DNA of 64,000 nucleotides from Candidatus Poribacteria bacterium (GCA_026702755.1 JAPPBX010000018.1:1-64000); one strand, 5' to 3'; counted from the stretch's first letter, positions 1 through 9,160 are shown. Made by a program: numbers and translations. The notes: generated by a model not told the origin, from the sequence alone.

Positions 1-100
1 CGGGACTAAGAAATGTACTTGCCCTTACATTTTTTATTCGATGCGAAAGATGTTTTGACTTCAGAACGCTTTATCTCAGAACAAGAAATATACCTATTTT

Positions 101-262
101 TCTAAAATTGACACCTATAGTGCGGTTGCAAACCGAACCTACTGGGTCTGGGGGTGAATTAGAATTGCCGATTTAAATAATTAAACTTCATCAAACCTCG
201 CCAGCGAAGGAGTGGTGTTTTGTGTTTTCCAAAGTGCCCTGTTATTTTCGGGTTTTACTATA
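101..262. repeat. Remnants of two intergenic repeat families
   Basis: Positions 101-160 hold the CTAAAATTGACACCTAT block joined to an imperfect GCGGTT...AACCGAACC hairpin, seen again near 18708, 19032 and 47455. Positions 186-262 match the right half of the TATAGTAAAA-type miniature element, including CCTCGCCAGCG and the terminal GGGTTTTACTATA. The left end of that element is missing. I see no gene in 1-410. Confidence 0.6.
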
Positions 263-410
263 GTTTTCGATGTGCTTGCATTCTTGACATGAGCCGAGGA
301 AATCAAGGGTGTTTCCTGTTAAAAGAGTTTCCGCCCGGTGTTCAGAAAACACACAGGCGGAAAACAAAGATCGGATGTCTCCATCCGCTAAAACGTAATC
401 GGCTTTGTGA

Positions 411-782
411 TTACACCGAAGCTGATGCTTGCGCATAGCCGGAGCGCCCATAGCCGTTGGCGGATGATTCATGAGTAAAGGACATTGATATCTCCATGAA
501 AAGGCTTGAGGTTCCCCAAACGTATCCGCTATAATTGTTCGCGTATATTGAGGCAGCTGCTTGAGCAGTAAAATAATTCCACTCCTCACCACTACTATTA
601 GACGCGTAGCCTTGGGCGTAGTAATCAAATGTATCTCCGCGATACTCAGAAGCCAAAGCAGAAGCATAATCGGGGTCAATACTTGACTGATCATAATCGT
701 AAGTATGGTTAGGATCATGGAAATCAGCGTTGATGCCGATTGCAATAAACATTAGCGTCAAAAGACAAAGTAATTTTTTCAT
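411..782 (-). CDS. Small secreted protein, unknown function
   Basis: This 123-residue protein has a clear signal peptide (MKK, then a hydrophobic stretch to about residue 19 ending INA). The mature part is short and rich in Tyr, Ser, Ala, Gly and Asn, without cysteines or a recognisable domain. Its ATG overlaps the stop of the upstream membrane protein as ATGA (779-782), so the two are very likely translationally coupled. The composition would suit a surface or matrix protein, but that is a guess. I recognise no family. Confidence 0.6.
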   Translation of the reverse strand: MKKLLCLLTLMFIAIGINADFHDPNHTYDYDQSSIDPDYASALASEYRGDTFDYYAQGYASNSSGEEWNYFTAQAAASIYANNYSGYVWGTSSLFMEISMSFTHESSANGYGRSGYAQASASV

Positions 783-1528
783 TTTGTATGCTCCTTTAAC
801 AGCAAGTCAAGATATTCATAAGGATCAATCCCTGCTGCATTATAATCAAGAACCTGTATATCCGCTGGCAAACTTTCTCCAGGGGATAGTTCTTTAATAT
901 CACCAATAATTAAACGGGAAGAACCACCTGCTGAACCATCCGAGGCAATATGTTTTCTTTCTTGGACATAAACTGTCTTCGGATAATGCAGATATACTCT
1001 GCCATTTTCTCCAATACTACTTCCGAGAAAACGCTCGCCCTCGTTCCAAGCTTTTATCATCACCCGCGCTGATAGTTCCAGATCAATGTGTTCCGTAGTA
1101 TCTGTCCACTTCACATTAAAAGGAAAATTAGCAGGTATTTCAGGATACGCTCCGAATCCAAATGGCGAGACAGGCACATCTTCAAAAACCTGTGTTTCCT
1201 CTGAAACTATCTCATCTGGTAAGAAGGCATCCGTGATGTCAAGGTTCTCAGTCTCGTTGGGGACCGCCGCTGTTTCGTCAAACATCGGTTGTGTGTCCTC
1301 GTTTGCTTCGGGCGTGTCCCTAACCTCTGGAGTCTCTAACACAACGCGGGCAGTGCTGGTCTCCTTCTCGTTTTCGAGAGACTCAACTGCCAACGGTGTC
1401 CGACTCCACTCGGCTGCCGTGTTGCGTTGGACGTGCCAACTATACAACAGGCTGCTGCTGACGACCAGCGCGAAGAAAACAAGACCGACTTGAATCGCTC
1501 GGCTGGAAAGTAAATCACCTAACATCAT
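779..1528 (-). CDS. Membrane-anchored protein with acidic linker, unknown function
   Basis: I place the start at the ATG at 1528, behind GAGAGGTGAT; the open frame runs further upstream but has no comparable ribosome site. The 249-residue product has a short cytosolic N-terminus, one hydrophobic helix at about residues 13-30, a roughly 90-residue Pro/Glu/Thr-rich linker, and a C-terminal domain of about 130 residues beginning near FPFNVKW. No known family is recognised. The topology (one helix, flexible acidic spacer, external domain) fits a tethered envelope protein. Its stop overlaps the start of the small secreted protein by four bases, so the two probably act together. Confidence 0.6.
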   Translation of the reverse strand: MMLGDLLSSRAIQVGLVFFALVVSSSLLYSWHVQRNTAAEWSRTPLAVESLENEKETSTARVVLETPEVRDTPEANEDTQPMFDETAAVPNETENLDITDAFLPDEIVSEETQVFEDVPVSPFGFGAYPEIPANFPFNVKWTDTTEHIDLELSARVMIKAWNEGERFLGSSIGENGRVYLHYPKTVYVQERKHIASDGSAGGSSRLIIGDIKELSPGESLPADIQVLDYNAAGIDPYEYLDLLLKEHTK

Positions 1529-2015
1529 ATCACCTCTCTCATGCGGTTGATGGAAAAAGACCTGATCAGACAAACGGTCGCAGAGATGGCACTCTTTCCA
1601 TTTCGTATAGCATGCTGATTTCCTTTTATATCTGTATGTATGATACAATAGAGAACCAGCACTGTCATACTGGGTTTATGGCAGTGCTATGCGCCGCTCG
1701 GTGTTGTACCTACCGGTGGCGCCCCTCTTAAAAAATGGAGACTGCCAATTACAAAACGATTATAGAAACAACACACAAAATTGTTAATCAAACGTTTTTG
1801 TGTGAATGTTTTAATTATACAAAAAAATACTACTTTTGTCAAGAAAAATTGTGTTTTTTCAAGAAAATGGACTATTTTTTCCTATAATTGGCTCTAATTT
1901 AGCATTTTTTACTAAAAAAGTCAAGAAAAAATATGATAAATTCGTTAAAAATGTCGTTTTTGACGGAAAATGATGATAATATGGTAAGAATTTATACGAT
2001 TTTAGGTTCGTTTTT
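1529..2015. other. AT-rich intergenic region, no gene seen
   Basis: About 490 bases between the membrane protein and the XRE gene. The part from 1740 to 2010 is strongly AT-rich with runs of A and T. It should contain the promoter for the minus-strand pair, but I could not pick a convincing one. No ORF here has coding character. Confidence 0.5.
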
Positions 2016-2435
2016 TCATATTTTTGGAAGTGGCGGGATAATTCGAAGTGCCTGTCCAAGCGATAGATGCCTATCAGCCCATTCAAGTCGCTCGCGCGCG
2101 TCAGTGTCCCCGAAATAGGCGGCCCTGAAGTCTTGGTTTAAGATATCCTTCATTTCCACAGTGAAACCGCCAGCGGGCAGTTTAAAAAACTTTTCTAACG
2201 CCTGCAGGTGTTTTTGATTCGGGACTCTCCTGCCGGTCTCCCACTCGGCGACGGTTTCCACGGAGGTATTGAATTTTTTGGCAAGTTCCGCTTGTGAGAG
2301 GTCGGCTTTTTCACGTAGGTAGCGCAGTAAATGCGGATTATAGGCGGTAGAAGATGAGGTGCCCACCAAAAATGCCCCTTGTTCCAAGTTCCTCACTTCT
2401 TGTGTTTGGTGTGTGTTTTCCTCTCTTTTAGCCAT
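2016..2435 (-). CDS. XRE-family helix-turn-helix regulator
   Basis: The 139-residue protein carries a typical lambda-repressor-type HTH at about residues 33-85, with the signature L-SQAELAKKF-NTSVETVAEWETGRRVP. DNA-binding transcriptional control is therefore likely; its targets are unknown. The C-terminal 50 residues (Asp/Arg/Leu-rich) match no sensor domain I know. It is monocistronic, with a sigma-70-like promoter just upstream (2470-2498) and a ribosome site AAAAGGAGAC. No toxin partner is adjacent, so an antitoxin role is not supported. Confidence 0.8.
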   Translation of the reverse strand: MAKREENTHQTQEVRNLEQGAFLVGTSSSTAYNPHLLRYLREKADLSQAELAKKFNTSVETVAEWETGRRVPNQKHLQALEKFFKLPAGGFTVEMKDILNQDFRAAYFGDTDARERLEWADRHLSLGQALRIIPPLPKI

Positions 2436-2469
2436 GATATGTCTCCTTTTGGAGGGTTTGTGTCTACTT

Positions 2470-2498
2470 ATGATAGTTAATTAGACAGAAATTGTCAA
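2470..2498 (-). promoter_or_regulatory. Sigma-70-like promoter of the XRE gene
   Basis: On the minus strand TTGACA (2493-2498) is followed after 17 bases by TATCAT (2470-2475), about 35 bases before the ATG at 2435. Both boxes and the spacing are close to consensus. Confidence 0.65.
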
Positions 2499-2635
2499 GA
2501 TTTGGTGGAAAATGTGAAAATGTAAATGCGTTAAGTAAAATTCAAGAATAATTACCTTGTATTTTATCAGATTTGACGTAAAAATGTCAAAATATTCGCT
2601 CCGTTTACCAAGGGTTATTTGGTTTTAACGCAATT

Positions 2636-2723
2636 CTATAGACATTTCACCCCTACGGGGTGGGGAAAGAGACGAAAACCGTTTCTGAGATGTGCAAAAC
2701 TTGTTAGTAGCAACTTGGGTTAA
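2636..2723. mobile_element. Internally deleted copy of the AAGTTGC miniature element
   Basis: It begins TAACGCAA and ends GTAGCAACTTGGGTTA, with the internal CACCCCTACGGGGTG palindrome. It matches the elements at 6133 and 7035 but lacks part of the left half. I see no clear target duplication. Confidence 0.55.
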
Positions 2724-2822
2724 CGTAACGAATATCTCAATTGGACGTTTAGAGAGTATGTAGGGTTTAGAAAGGTGAAGGATGTTTCCACTGTTATAGC
2801 AAACGAAAAAGGAGAACGAACC

Positions 2823-3164
2823 ATGACAACCCAAATTCGTCAGCAGAACGGCATCGCAATTTTGGAACCCACCGGGAAAATAGTAGGACCCTCTGTATCA
2901 GAATTACGGGAGGCAATCGCACCCCAGATAGAAGCCTCAGACACACCACGCATTCTTATCAATTTCGAGCATGTTAATAAGATTGACAGTTCTGGACTCG
3001 TTGCGCTTATGGAGGCACGTGCCGCCGCGGAACGAAAGCAAGGTCGTATCGGCGTTATCCATGTCGGCAAACACATCAAAGATTTGGTGGCACTGAGCCG
3101 GATCGTGAGTCTCTTTGAACATTTCGACAGTGAGGACGCTGCGGTCTCAGCGTTAGCGGCGTAG
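2823..3164 (+). CDS. STAS-domain anti-sigma factor antagonist
   Basis: The start is the ATG at 2823 behind AAAGGAGA; the longer frame from 2775 lacks a ribosome site. The 113-residue product is a single STAS domain of the SpoIIAA/RsbV type. It contains the phosphorylatable-serine motif IDSSGLVALMEA at about residues 56-67. In this family the unphosphorylated form binds an anti-sigma kinase and frees a sigma factor. No kinase or phosphatase partner is adjacent, so the partner must be elsewhere. A strong terminator follows, so the gene is monocistronic. Confidence 0.88.
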   Translation: MTTQIRQQNGIAILEPTGKIVGPSVSELREAIAPQIEASDTPRILINFEHVNKIDSSGLVALMEARAAAERKQGRIGVIHVGKHIKDLVALSRIVSLFEHFDSEDAAVSALAA

Positions 3165-3192
3165 CATCTAAAATACAGTAGAACATAAAACG

Positions 3193-3220
3193 GGGACTGG
3201 TTTTACCAGTCCCTTTTTTT
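3193..3220 (+). terminator. Rho-independent terminator of the STAS gene
   Basis: A perfect 8-bp stem GGGACTGG / CCAGTCCC (3193-3200, 3206-3213) with a TTTTA loop is followed by seven T residues. Confidence 0.85.
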
Positions 3221-3237
3221 ATGTCCCAGAAGTTGGG

Positions 3238-3690
3238 TTATGTGTTCGTCTGTTTCCGGGGTGATGTCCGCTCCAATGCCTCTTGGAAATCACGAAAACT
3301 TGACACCAATGAAGCGTTTAGGTTCAACTGCTTCAAGTTGTCAAGGTCGACAATCATTTCAAGAGACGATTTGAGGCGGTTGACATCCACATCTGTGAAT
3401 CGCGTTGTCAGGGTTGCTACGGTGTTCTCAATCGTCGTTTCGCGCGCTCCACGTTCTATTCCTTGCTCTATTCCTTGCTCTATGCCTTGTTCAATACCTT
3501 GCTGTAGGTAGTGTTCTGCCAAAGTCTGCATGAGGTCTGCCTCCTGTTCGCACTCCGGTCGGGGAACGTCCGCAACGGTTCTCCTAAGAAAGTTAGGATT
3601 TCCTCAATATCTGTTTCTAACACAACACCGTCCTCATCGCGCACCGAGACCGGTCCCCTGAAGGCTTCCACCAAAAGAATAACACCGCTG
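3238..3690 (-). pseudogene. Decayed Rpn-like nuclease (C-terminal part, frameshifted)
   Basis: Two overlapping minus-strand frames each hold part of one protein. The upstream frame (about 3540-3674) encodes a segment including EILTFLGEPLRTFPDRS. The downstream frame (3238-3531) carries the EQGIEQGIEQGIE repeat and the helical tail seen at the C-terminus of Rpn/PD-(D/E)XK recombination-promoting nuclease-like proteins. The repeat is encoded by near-identical 12-base units at 3456-3503. The catalytic N-terminal domain is absent upstream. I call it a truncated, frameshifted remnant; the family name rests on the repeat style and the linker and is moderately sure. Confidence 0.5.
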
Positions 3691-3699
3691 CGCTACGAA

Positions 3700-4444
3700 T
3701 CATAAAGATTTTGTGGTCCGCTTGGAACTATTATACGTTGATTTCCCGTTGGAGGTCAACCTTTTTTTCACTTTTCAATCACGGATATTTAGGGTAAATC
3801 CTAAAAATATATCGACAGTTTCGTAACGGTGTTTCCTCCAACCCGAAACGCACCCCGATCACGGTAGGTAAGGTTTCATGAAGTTTCAATAAATACTTCG
3901 GTAATTCTATCCCACAAAAACCCTCTACGGGGCTTGGCTTATTTGGGGGATTCGGGTTCTACAGAGATACCGCCCCTACGGGGCTTAGGTCTGTGAGGTG
4001 CCCTTTTTCTACACAGATATCATCCCTACGGGATTCAAGAGGTTTTTGAATGCTTCAAGGTTTCTGTGTCAATCTGTCCAGACCAGATGATTTTCAAGGC
4101 ACGTAGGTTGGGTTGAGTGGGGTTGAAAATCAAAGGTAGATATTTCAAAATACGTCAAACCTGATAGACCCGCATAGGCGTGGAGAAACCCAGCGAAACC
4201 CAACGTTCTTTGCGTCAAACGCTACCAACATGTCGGTAGGTTTGCGTTGGGTTTCGCTATTTCCTTGATTGATAGAACGGTATAGAGTGGTAAAATGTGC
4301 TTGGGGTGTCCATATTATTTTCTCGGATCCGCTCAACCCAACCTACGATGCTATGACGCGTTTTTTCTTAAATTGACAGTCATGGTGCGGTTGAAAATTA
4401 CACTTGCCAATTAATCCTCGTTGTCAGGAGGACTTGCAGTTAAC
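3700..4444. repeat. Gene-free repeat cluster
   Basis: This stretch holds several CCCCTACGGGG / CCCTACGGGAT palindromic repeats (about 3925-4040) and a 244-base inverted-repeat element (4103-4346). It ends in a block related to the TTAAATTGACA repeats. No coding sequence is supported. Confidence 0.6.
4103..4346. repeat. Inverted-repeat element with GTAGGTTGGGTTGAG ends
   Basis: The ends GTAGGTTGGGTTGAG (4103-4117) and CTCAACCCAACCTAC (4332-4346) are perfect 15-base inverted repeats. Inside is a second 14-base inverted pair, AGCGAAACCCAACG and CGTTGGGTTTCGCT (4192-4258). About 200 bases (4193-4393) recur at 18534-18733 with scattered differences. It carries no gene. Confidence 0.75.
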
Positions 4445-4969
4445 CTATAGGGGTGGGAGGTTTTTGACGATCTCGACTGTTTTTAGGCTGATGGTGATGA
4501 CGCGGGTAATCAGGTCCACAATATATCGCGGCTCGGTTTCACGGTTCGGGTCGTTGACGATGCCGCTCCGTCTGTCGGTCTTGACGCGATACTGATCTAC
4601 GATCCACTCCAACGCGGAACGGGTGCCGAGCCGATAGTCGTGGACTTCTGGCGGGATGCCGTCGAGTGTGAGGAAGTCGTTGTATTTCAGCTGCGTCTTG
4701 TCTTTGGAGAGTTTCGTCTTCTCGACGCGCCAATCTATCTGCATCCCTGGCGTTTCGATGGACTTCAGTTTATCGTATTTCGGTGCGGATTCGTAGTTGA
4801 CGTGGAGGTCTGCTAACTGCTTGCCTGCCTCGGCGAATCCCCAAAAGTTTTTGGCGAGGGGGTTGCTGACTGCGCCTTCGTGGGTGATGGCGTGTTGGTC
4901 GTATTGCTGCAACGTGGCGTAGTAGTCTTGGATTACCTTGTGGTTCGGTTTGAGGTTGAGTTGTGGCAT
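4445..4969 (-). pseudogene. Type ISP restriction-modification enzyme, large in-frame deletion
   Basis: The 174-residue frame joins what looks like the extreme N-terminus of a type ISP restriction enzyme (about residues 1-40, VIQDYYATLQQYDQHAITHE then GAVSNP) to the extreme C-terminus (about residues 45-174). The latter includes KLSKDKTQLKYNDFLTLDGI, EVHDYRLGTRSALEWIVDQY and SGIVNDPN. Intact enzymes of this type are large single chains with nuclease, helicase, methylase and specificity parts; all the middle is missing. It is therefore a non-functional deletion scar, though the reading frame is intact. Family recognition is from remembered motifs. Confidence 0.65.
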
Positions 4970-5000
4970 GGGAGTATGGTAGCTGGTTTTGGGGGACGCG

Positions 5001-6038
5001 TCAATTTGAAACCTTGATTTCTCCCCACGTCACAGCCATCTTATTTAACGGTTCCACTGGTAGCGAATCACCAACCCAACGTGGTAAAATAGGCAGACTA
5101 TCCGGCAAATGTACTAAACGCCGCACTTTCTGAGACGCAAAGGAGTAAATGTAAAGCCCAAAATTACCAAAACCTGTGTCAACAGAGAATACAAGATATT
5201 TGCCGTTCGGGGACCAATCTACTTGAAAGAACTGCCGCAAGTCGCGATTTGCTTTTTCTAAGAGGTTTATCCCATTAGCATTGACAATAAATATGCCTTC
5301 CTGAATCTGATCGACGACTTTTTCGTGGTTCCCCCCATCAATATCCGCAACAAATACGCCTTCATGGAGCGGGGTGTAGGCAATCTTTTTACCGTCCGGA
5401 GAGAACGCATAGAACGGGTAACGGCTTAAGAAACCCGCACGTTCATGGAATGGCAAATGTTTCTTGGCTTTTTCCTGACCATTGACATTCGACTCCCAGA
5501 TCTCCTGATGCCTGTCCGTTGAAGTGAGATTGTAGAACACGGATTGCGCATCTGGTGCCCAGACGAAACCTGTCGGTCTTTCGCCAATTGGGTGTGGTAA
5601 CTTCCGTTTCTGTCGTCCATCCGGTGAAATTAGAAAGATTTCTGTGTTCACATCGCGTCCCCCTCTTATCTTTTGCTGGCTGCCAGCATACACAATCCAA
5701 CGTCCATCCGGTGACCAAGAAATATCGACGTAGGAATGGACTTGCAATATGATGGAACGAATTTTCTTACCGGTGCGAAGGTCTCGGATATGGAGAACAT
5801 TACGGCGGTCAGGATCGCCGTCTACCGCTGCCAAGAAGCGACCGTCCGGCGAAGGTGTCGAAATACCTTCTTCCGCAATGCGTGTAGGTGCAGGGACGGT
5901 ATCATTGGGATGTATCATGTAGGTGGTACTACGATAGGTGTAGACAATTACACCTTCTGCCCAACAGAGCAGATTCGGGCAGATACCCGATAGAAGAATT
6001 ATTACCGAAAACAGAAAAGTCAAGCGACGTGCGTCCAT
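5001..6038 (-). CDS. Secreted TolB-like beta-propeller with C-terminal W-G tag
   Basis: The 345-residue protein has an N-terminal signal peptide (hydrophobic to about residue 27, CWAEG) and PD40/TolB-type propeller repeats marked by WSPDGRWIVYAG, YAFSPDGKKIAY and WSPNGKYLVF. It ends MAVTWGEIKVSN, a divergent form of the tag shared with nine other secreted proteins here. Such propellers usually bind proteins or glycans and are not catalytic. The ATG at 6038 follows GAGGGGTTCCT. It stands alone between the restriction remnant and repeat-rich DNA. Confidence 0.75.
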   Translation of the reverse strand: MDARRLTFLFSVIILLSGICPNLLCWAEGVIVYTYRSTTYMIHPNDTVPAPTRIAEEGISTPSPDGRFLAAVDGDPDRRNVLHIRDLRTGKKIRSIILQVHSYVDISWSPDGRWIVYAGSQQKIRGGRDVNTEIFLISPDGRQKRKLPHPIGERPTGFVWAPDAQSVFYNLTSTDRHQEIWESNVNGQEKAKKHLPFHERAGFLSRYPFYAFSPDGKKIAYTPLHEGVFVADIDGGNHEKVVDQIQEGIFIVNANGINLLEKANRDLRQFFQVDWSPNGKYLVFSVDTGFGNFGLYIYSFASQKVRRLVHLPDSLPILPRWVGDSLPVEPLNKMAVTWGEIKVSN

Positions 6039-6124
6039 TAGGAACCCCTCATTTCAAAATAGCTGCACTAACAGCCAAGGTTAAGGTGCGTTGGTTAATT
6101 ATCAAACATCACTCTGTACACTCT

Positions 6125-6292
6125 TATGCTTAACGCAAGTTGCCACCTGTTTGTGCACATAGCACTCCGCTGGAGTGCGATCGCGTAAATACGCCATTTT
6201 CTATAGACATATAACCCCTACGGGGTGCGGAAAAAGACGAAACCCTTTCTGAAATGTGCAAAACCAGTTAGTAGCAACTTGGGTTATGCTTA
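6125..6292. mobile_element. AAGTTGC miniature inverted-repeat element with target duplication
   Basis: The element body is 6133-6284. It starts ACGCAAGTTGCCACC and ends TAGCAACTTGGGT, which are imperfect inverted repeats. It is flanked on both sides by the 8-base direct repeat TATGCTTA (6125-6132 and 6285-6292). The interior has two palindromic blocks (CACTCCGCTGGAGTG and ACCCCTACGGGGT). It has no coding capacity and would need a transposase in trans. Confidence 0.75.
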
Positions 6293-6328
6293 CAATTATT
6301 GTGCAAACTGAAGGAAGTTCAGGTTTAT

Positions 6329-6445
6329 TATAGTAAAATCCCTAATTACCTATACACTAACATAAGGGCGAGGTTCCAAACCTCGCCAGCGGCGGTGGGT
6401 GTTGTTCCTTGACGAACTGTAAACATATTTTCGGATTTTACTATA
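6329..6445. mobile_element. TATAGTAAAATCC miniature element, full copy
   Basis: This 117-base element has the perfect 13-base terminal inverted repeats TATAGTAAAATCC and GGATTTTACTATA. Its centre is the hairpin GGGCGAGGTTCC / AACCTCGCC followed by AGCGGCGGTGG. Full copies of 117-119 bases are also at 6920 and 23312, and partial copies at 186, 9391, 14889, 28527 and 58774. Confidence 0.75.
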
Positions 6446-6919
6446 AACGGAATTAGTCGTTTTGGACTTGTGAAAGTTGCTAAAAAGTGTTCTAAACCTT
6501 TGTGTTTACTATGTTTTCGCTTGTTTGAAGTTGCCTAAAAATGATGGAATATCGGTAGGGAAATAGGGGCGACATCCCCTATTTGAAACGAAAAAAGCGA
6601 GTTGCTTTTTCTTGGTTCCACACTTGCTTGATACTCTATCAGAAACCCTCATAAAAAGCAATTCATTAAATAACGCAAGTTGCCACCTATGCATTCTCAC
6701 TGCGAAGCAATAGCACCCCTAATGAAGATTAAGGATTTAATCGGGTAATGTATGTGTTAATTGTCTGAATCACGGAGAACACGGAGGACGCAGCGGACGC
6801 GGAAATTGTGGCGTGCGCGGTGTTGATTGTCTGAAGCAGGATTTACAGGATTCTAAGGATTCACAGGATTATGGAGTCTTCTTGATTGAAAGTTGTGCTT
6901 TATAGAATAAATGTTTTAT
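6446..6919. other. Intergenic DNA, no gene seen
   Basis: A hairpin ATAGGGGCGACATCCCCTAT lies near 6563, and a left-end fragment of the AAGTTGC element at 6671-6720. Short repeats of the GGATT/CACAGGATT kind lie near 6840-6870. No ORF with coding character is present. Confidence 0.5.
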
Positions 6920-7036
6920 TATAGTAAATCCCATAAATCTATACATCAACACGAGGGCGAGGTTCCAAACCTCGCCAGCGTCGGTGGGGTGTTTGTTCCC
7001 TGACGAAGTGTAAACATATTTTCGGATTTTACTATA
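6920..7036. mobile_element. TATAGTAAATCC miniature element, full copy
   Basis: A 117-base copy with ends TATAGTAAATCCC and GGATTTTACTATA and the internal GGGCGAGGTTCC hairpin. Its right end abuts the next element directly, sharing only TA. Confidence 0.7.
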
Positions 7037-7190
7037 ACGCAAGTTGCCACTTATTATAGACATAGCACTCCTACGGAGTGCAATCGCGTAAACACGCCCT
7101 TTCTATAGACATAGCACCCCTACGGGGTAAGGAAAGTATCCGAAAAACCGTGTTAGAATGCCAAAAATCCGTTGGTAGCAACTTGGGTTA
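7035..7190. mobile_element. AAGTTGC miniature element abutting a TATAGTAAA element
   Basis: It starts TAACGCAAGTTGCCAC and ends GTAGCAACTTGGGTTA, with two internal palindromes (CACTCCTACGGAGTG and CACCCCTACGGGGT). It lies immediately downstream of the stop of the kelch sigma factor, so it may also form the end of that transcript. No target duplication longer than TA is visible. Confidence 0.65.
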
Positions 7191-7200
7191 AATTAACACG

Positions 7201-9114
7201 CTAAGGAACTGCTCTTGGGTCGTAAACTTCGACACTGGTAAGCGGATCTTTACCAAAGTGACTGGATCCCCCAAAGATATAGATTTTCCCATCAATGACT
7301 TCCGTTGTGTGTCCCGATTTTCCAATCAGCATGTCCGGTTCATGGGTCCAACAGTCGGTTGCGGGATCGTAGCTTTCGATCGTTGCGAGGTTCTTAACTT
7401 TATTACCTTCCCCAACGTAACCACCTATGACATAGATTTTTCCATCAATTACGCTTGCTGTGTGGCTCGTTTTCGGAGCAGGCATCTCTGTTCTTTTCTG
7501 CCATTGATTCGTTTTTAGATTGAACACTTCAACGCTGGAAAGATACGGATCTGGTTCGTTCTGAATCCCCGACCATCCCCTTCCACCCATGGCATAGATT
7601 TCTCCATTCACAACACTGATTGCCGTACAAGAACGTGGATGGGTTATATCTTTGGCTTTTGCCCATGTGTCCGTCGCTGGATCGTACACCTCCACAGTTT
7701 CCAACCGCCACTTTTCATTGGAACTTGACATCCCACCAATGGCATAGATTTTCCCGTCCATAACCGAGGTAGAAAGATAAGACCGAGGTGTCGGCATATC
7801 CGCTTTCTGCGTCCATGTGTCTGTAGCCGGATCATACATTTCTACGGTTGGAAGTTTTTTACTCTCAAGTCCCCAACCCCTGGAATGCTTAATTTTCTTC
7901 ATTTGTGCGCCACCAATGGCGAATATTTTGCCATCTACAACCGAGGTAGATACAGCAGACCGAGGTGTCGGCATATCCGTTCTTCGTTCCCATGTATCCG
8001 TTTCCGGGTCGTACATTTCTACTTTTGAAAGCGTCATGTCCCCAAATTCGTCCAGTTTGAGCTGAAGTCCGCCCCCTATCGCGAATATTTTTCCATCTAC
8101 AACCGAGGTAGAAAAGTCAGACCGGGCTGTTGGCATGTCCGCTTTTCGCGTCCATTGCGCTGTAGGAAATCTGAAAGAATTCGATCGCGTCTCGGAGACC
8201 GGAGGCGTATCAGGGGTCTGTAGCCCTGCCCCGATGTTTTTATTCGCGGATGTCGCGCGTCCGATCTGGTTCCGTAGGTCGGGTTTTGAATCAATATCAA
8301 GAACGACGAAGGTATCAACAATTTCAACCGTGGGTTCGGAGACTGCCTCGAAACTATACGGCTTTTGAAAGTGGACGAGGTGTTGGTGCGTCGCCCCTAA
8401 TAGAAAGACAACCAGAAGCGTTGCAATACCAAAGGCACCCCACGGGAGCATGGGTTTTGCAACCGGAGGTGGTATCGGTTTCAGGTCAGCGACCTGCCGC
8501 ATGATGTTCTCTGTTAGGTTGGAGGGGAACTGCACGCCGCCGAGAACTTCCTGAACCAGAAGTTCTTGGTCCTCCCGCAAACGCTTTCGCGCCCGCCAGA
8601 GTCGGTTTGTAATCGTGTTTACTGAGACACCTAAGAATTTGCTTATTTCCTTCGCTGTCATTTCACCGAGATAGTGGAGCGTCATTACCGTGCGCTCACT
8701 CTCCGGCAGTTTCGACAGAAGTTTTTCGGCGATTTCATGGCGATGCTCGGTCACTTCTGTCTCTCGCTGTTCCGCAGCATAATGGATATAAGAAGATTCT
8801 TCTATTTCTTCCATAGGTGTATCCTCCAGCGATTGCATCGCAGGTTTGTGTCTTTGGAGCCAGTTAATACAAAGCCGATTTGCGATGACGTAGAGCCACC
8901 CAGCAAATTGATTCGGATTTTTGAGTGTTGAGAGTTTCTTGTATGCTTGAAGAAAAGTATCCTGCGTAATTTCTTCAGCGTAGTGAAAATCTTTAACCTT
9001 CCGCCATGCAAGTGCGTGAACACCCTTTTGGTGCTTTTCGACTAACGTACTGAATGCCTCATCGTCGCCTGATAGAATTCTGCGAATCAGTTGAACATCG
9101 TTTTCCACCGTCAC
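7201..9114 (-). CDS. Membrane-tethered ECF sigma factor fused to a kelch propeller (sigma1)
   Basis: Domains in order: sigma-70 region 2 (about residues 18-85, with YAEEITQDTFLQAYKKL), region 4 (about 130-182, LPESERTVMTLHYLGEMTAK and VSVNTITNRLWRARKRL), one membrane helix (about 223-243), then an extracytoplasmic six-repeat kelch propeller (about 320-637; each repeat has VVDGKIFAIGG and VEMYDPETDTW-like signatures). The helix orientation leaves the sigma part inside and the propeller outside. A one-chain sensor/sigma factor is inferred: ligand binding or proteolysis outside would control promoter recognition inside. The start is GTG at 9114, or GTG at 9108 by comparison with the paralogues, behind GGAGG. 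Two copies of the two-block promoter motif lie upstream. The paralogues are sigma2 and sigma3. Confidence 0.85.
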   Translation of the reverse strand: MTVENDVQLIRRILSGDDEAFSTLVEKHQKGVHALAWRKVKDFHYAEEITQDTFLQAYKKLSTLKNPNQFAGWLYVIANRLCINWLQRHKPAMQSLEDTPMEEIEESSYIHYAAEQRETEVTEHRHEIAEKLLSKLPESERTVMTLHYLGEMTAKEISKFLGVSVNTITNRLWRARKRLREDQELLVQEVLGGVQFPSNLTENIMRQVADLKPIPPPVAKPMLPWGAFGIATLLVVFLLGATHQHLVHFQKPYSFEAVSEPTVEIVDTFVVLDIDSKPDLRNQIGRATSANKNIGAGLQTPDTPPVSETRSNSFRFPTAQWTRKADMPTARSDFSTSVVDGKIFAIGGGLQLKLDEFGDMTLSKVEMYDPETDTWERRTDMPTPRSAVSTSVVDGKIFAIGGAQMKKIKHSRGWGLESKKLPTVEMYDPATDTWTQKADMPTPRSYLSTSVMDGKIYAIGGMSSSNEKWRLETVEVYDPATDTWAKAKDITHPRSCTAISVVNGEIYAMGGRGWSGIQNEPDPYLSSVEVFNLKTNQWQKRTEMPAPKTSHTASVIDGKIYVIGGYVGEGNKVKNLATIESYDPATDCWTHEPDMLIGKSGHTTEVIDGKIYIFGGSSHFGKDPLTSVEVYDPRAVP

Positions 9115-9160
9115 AATCCTCCATGATACACGAACAGGTTTATAATAAAACCTACAATTA

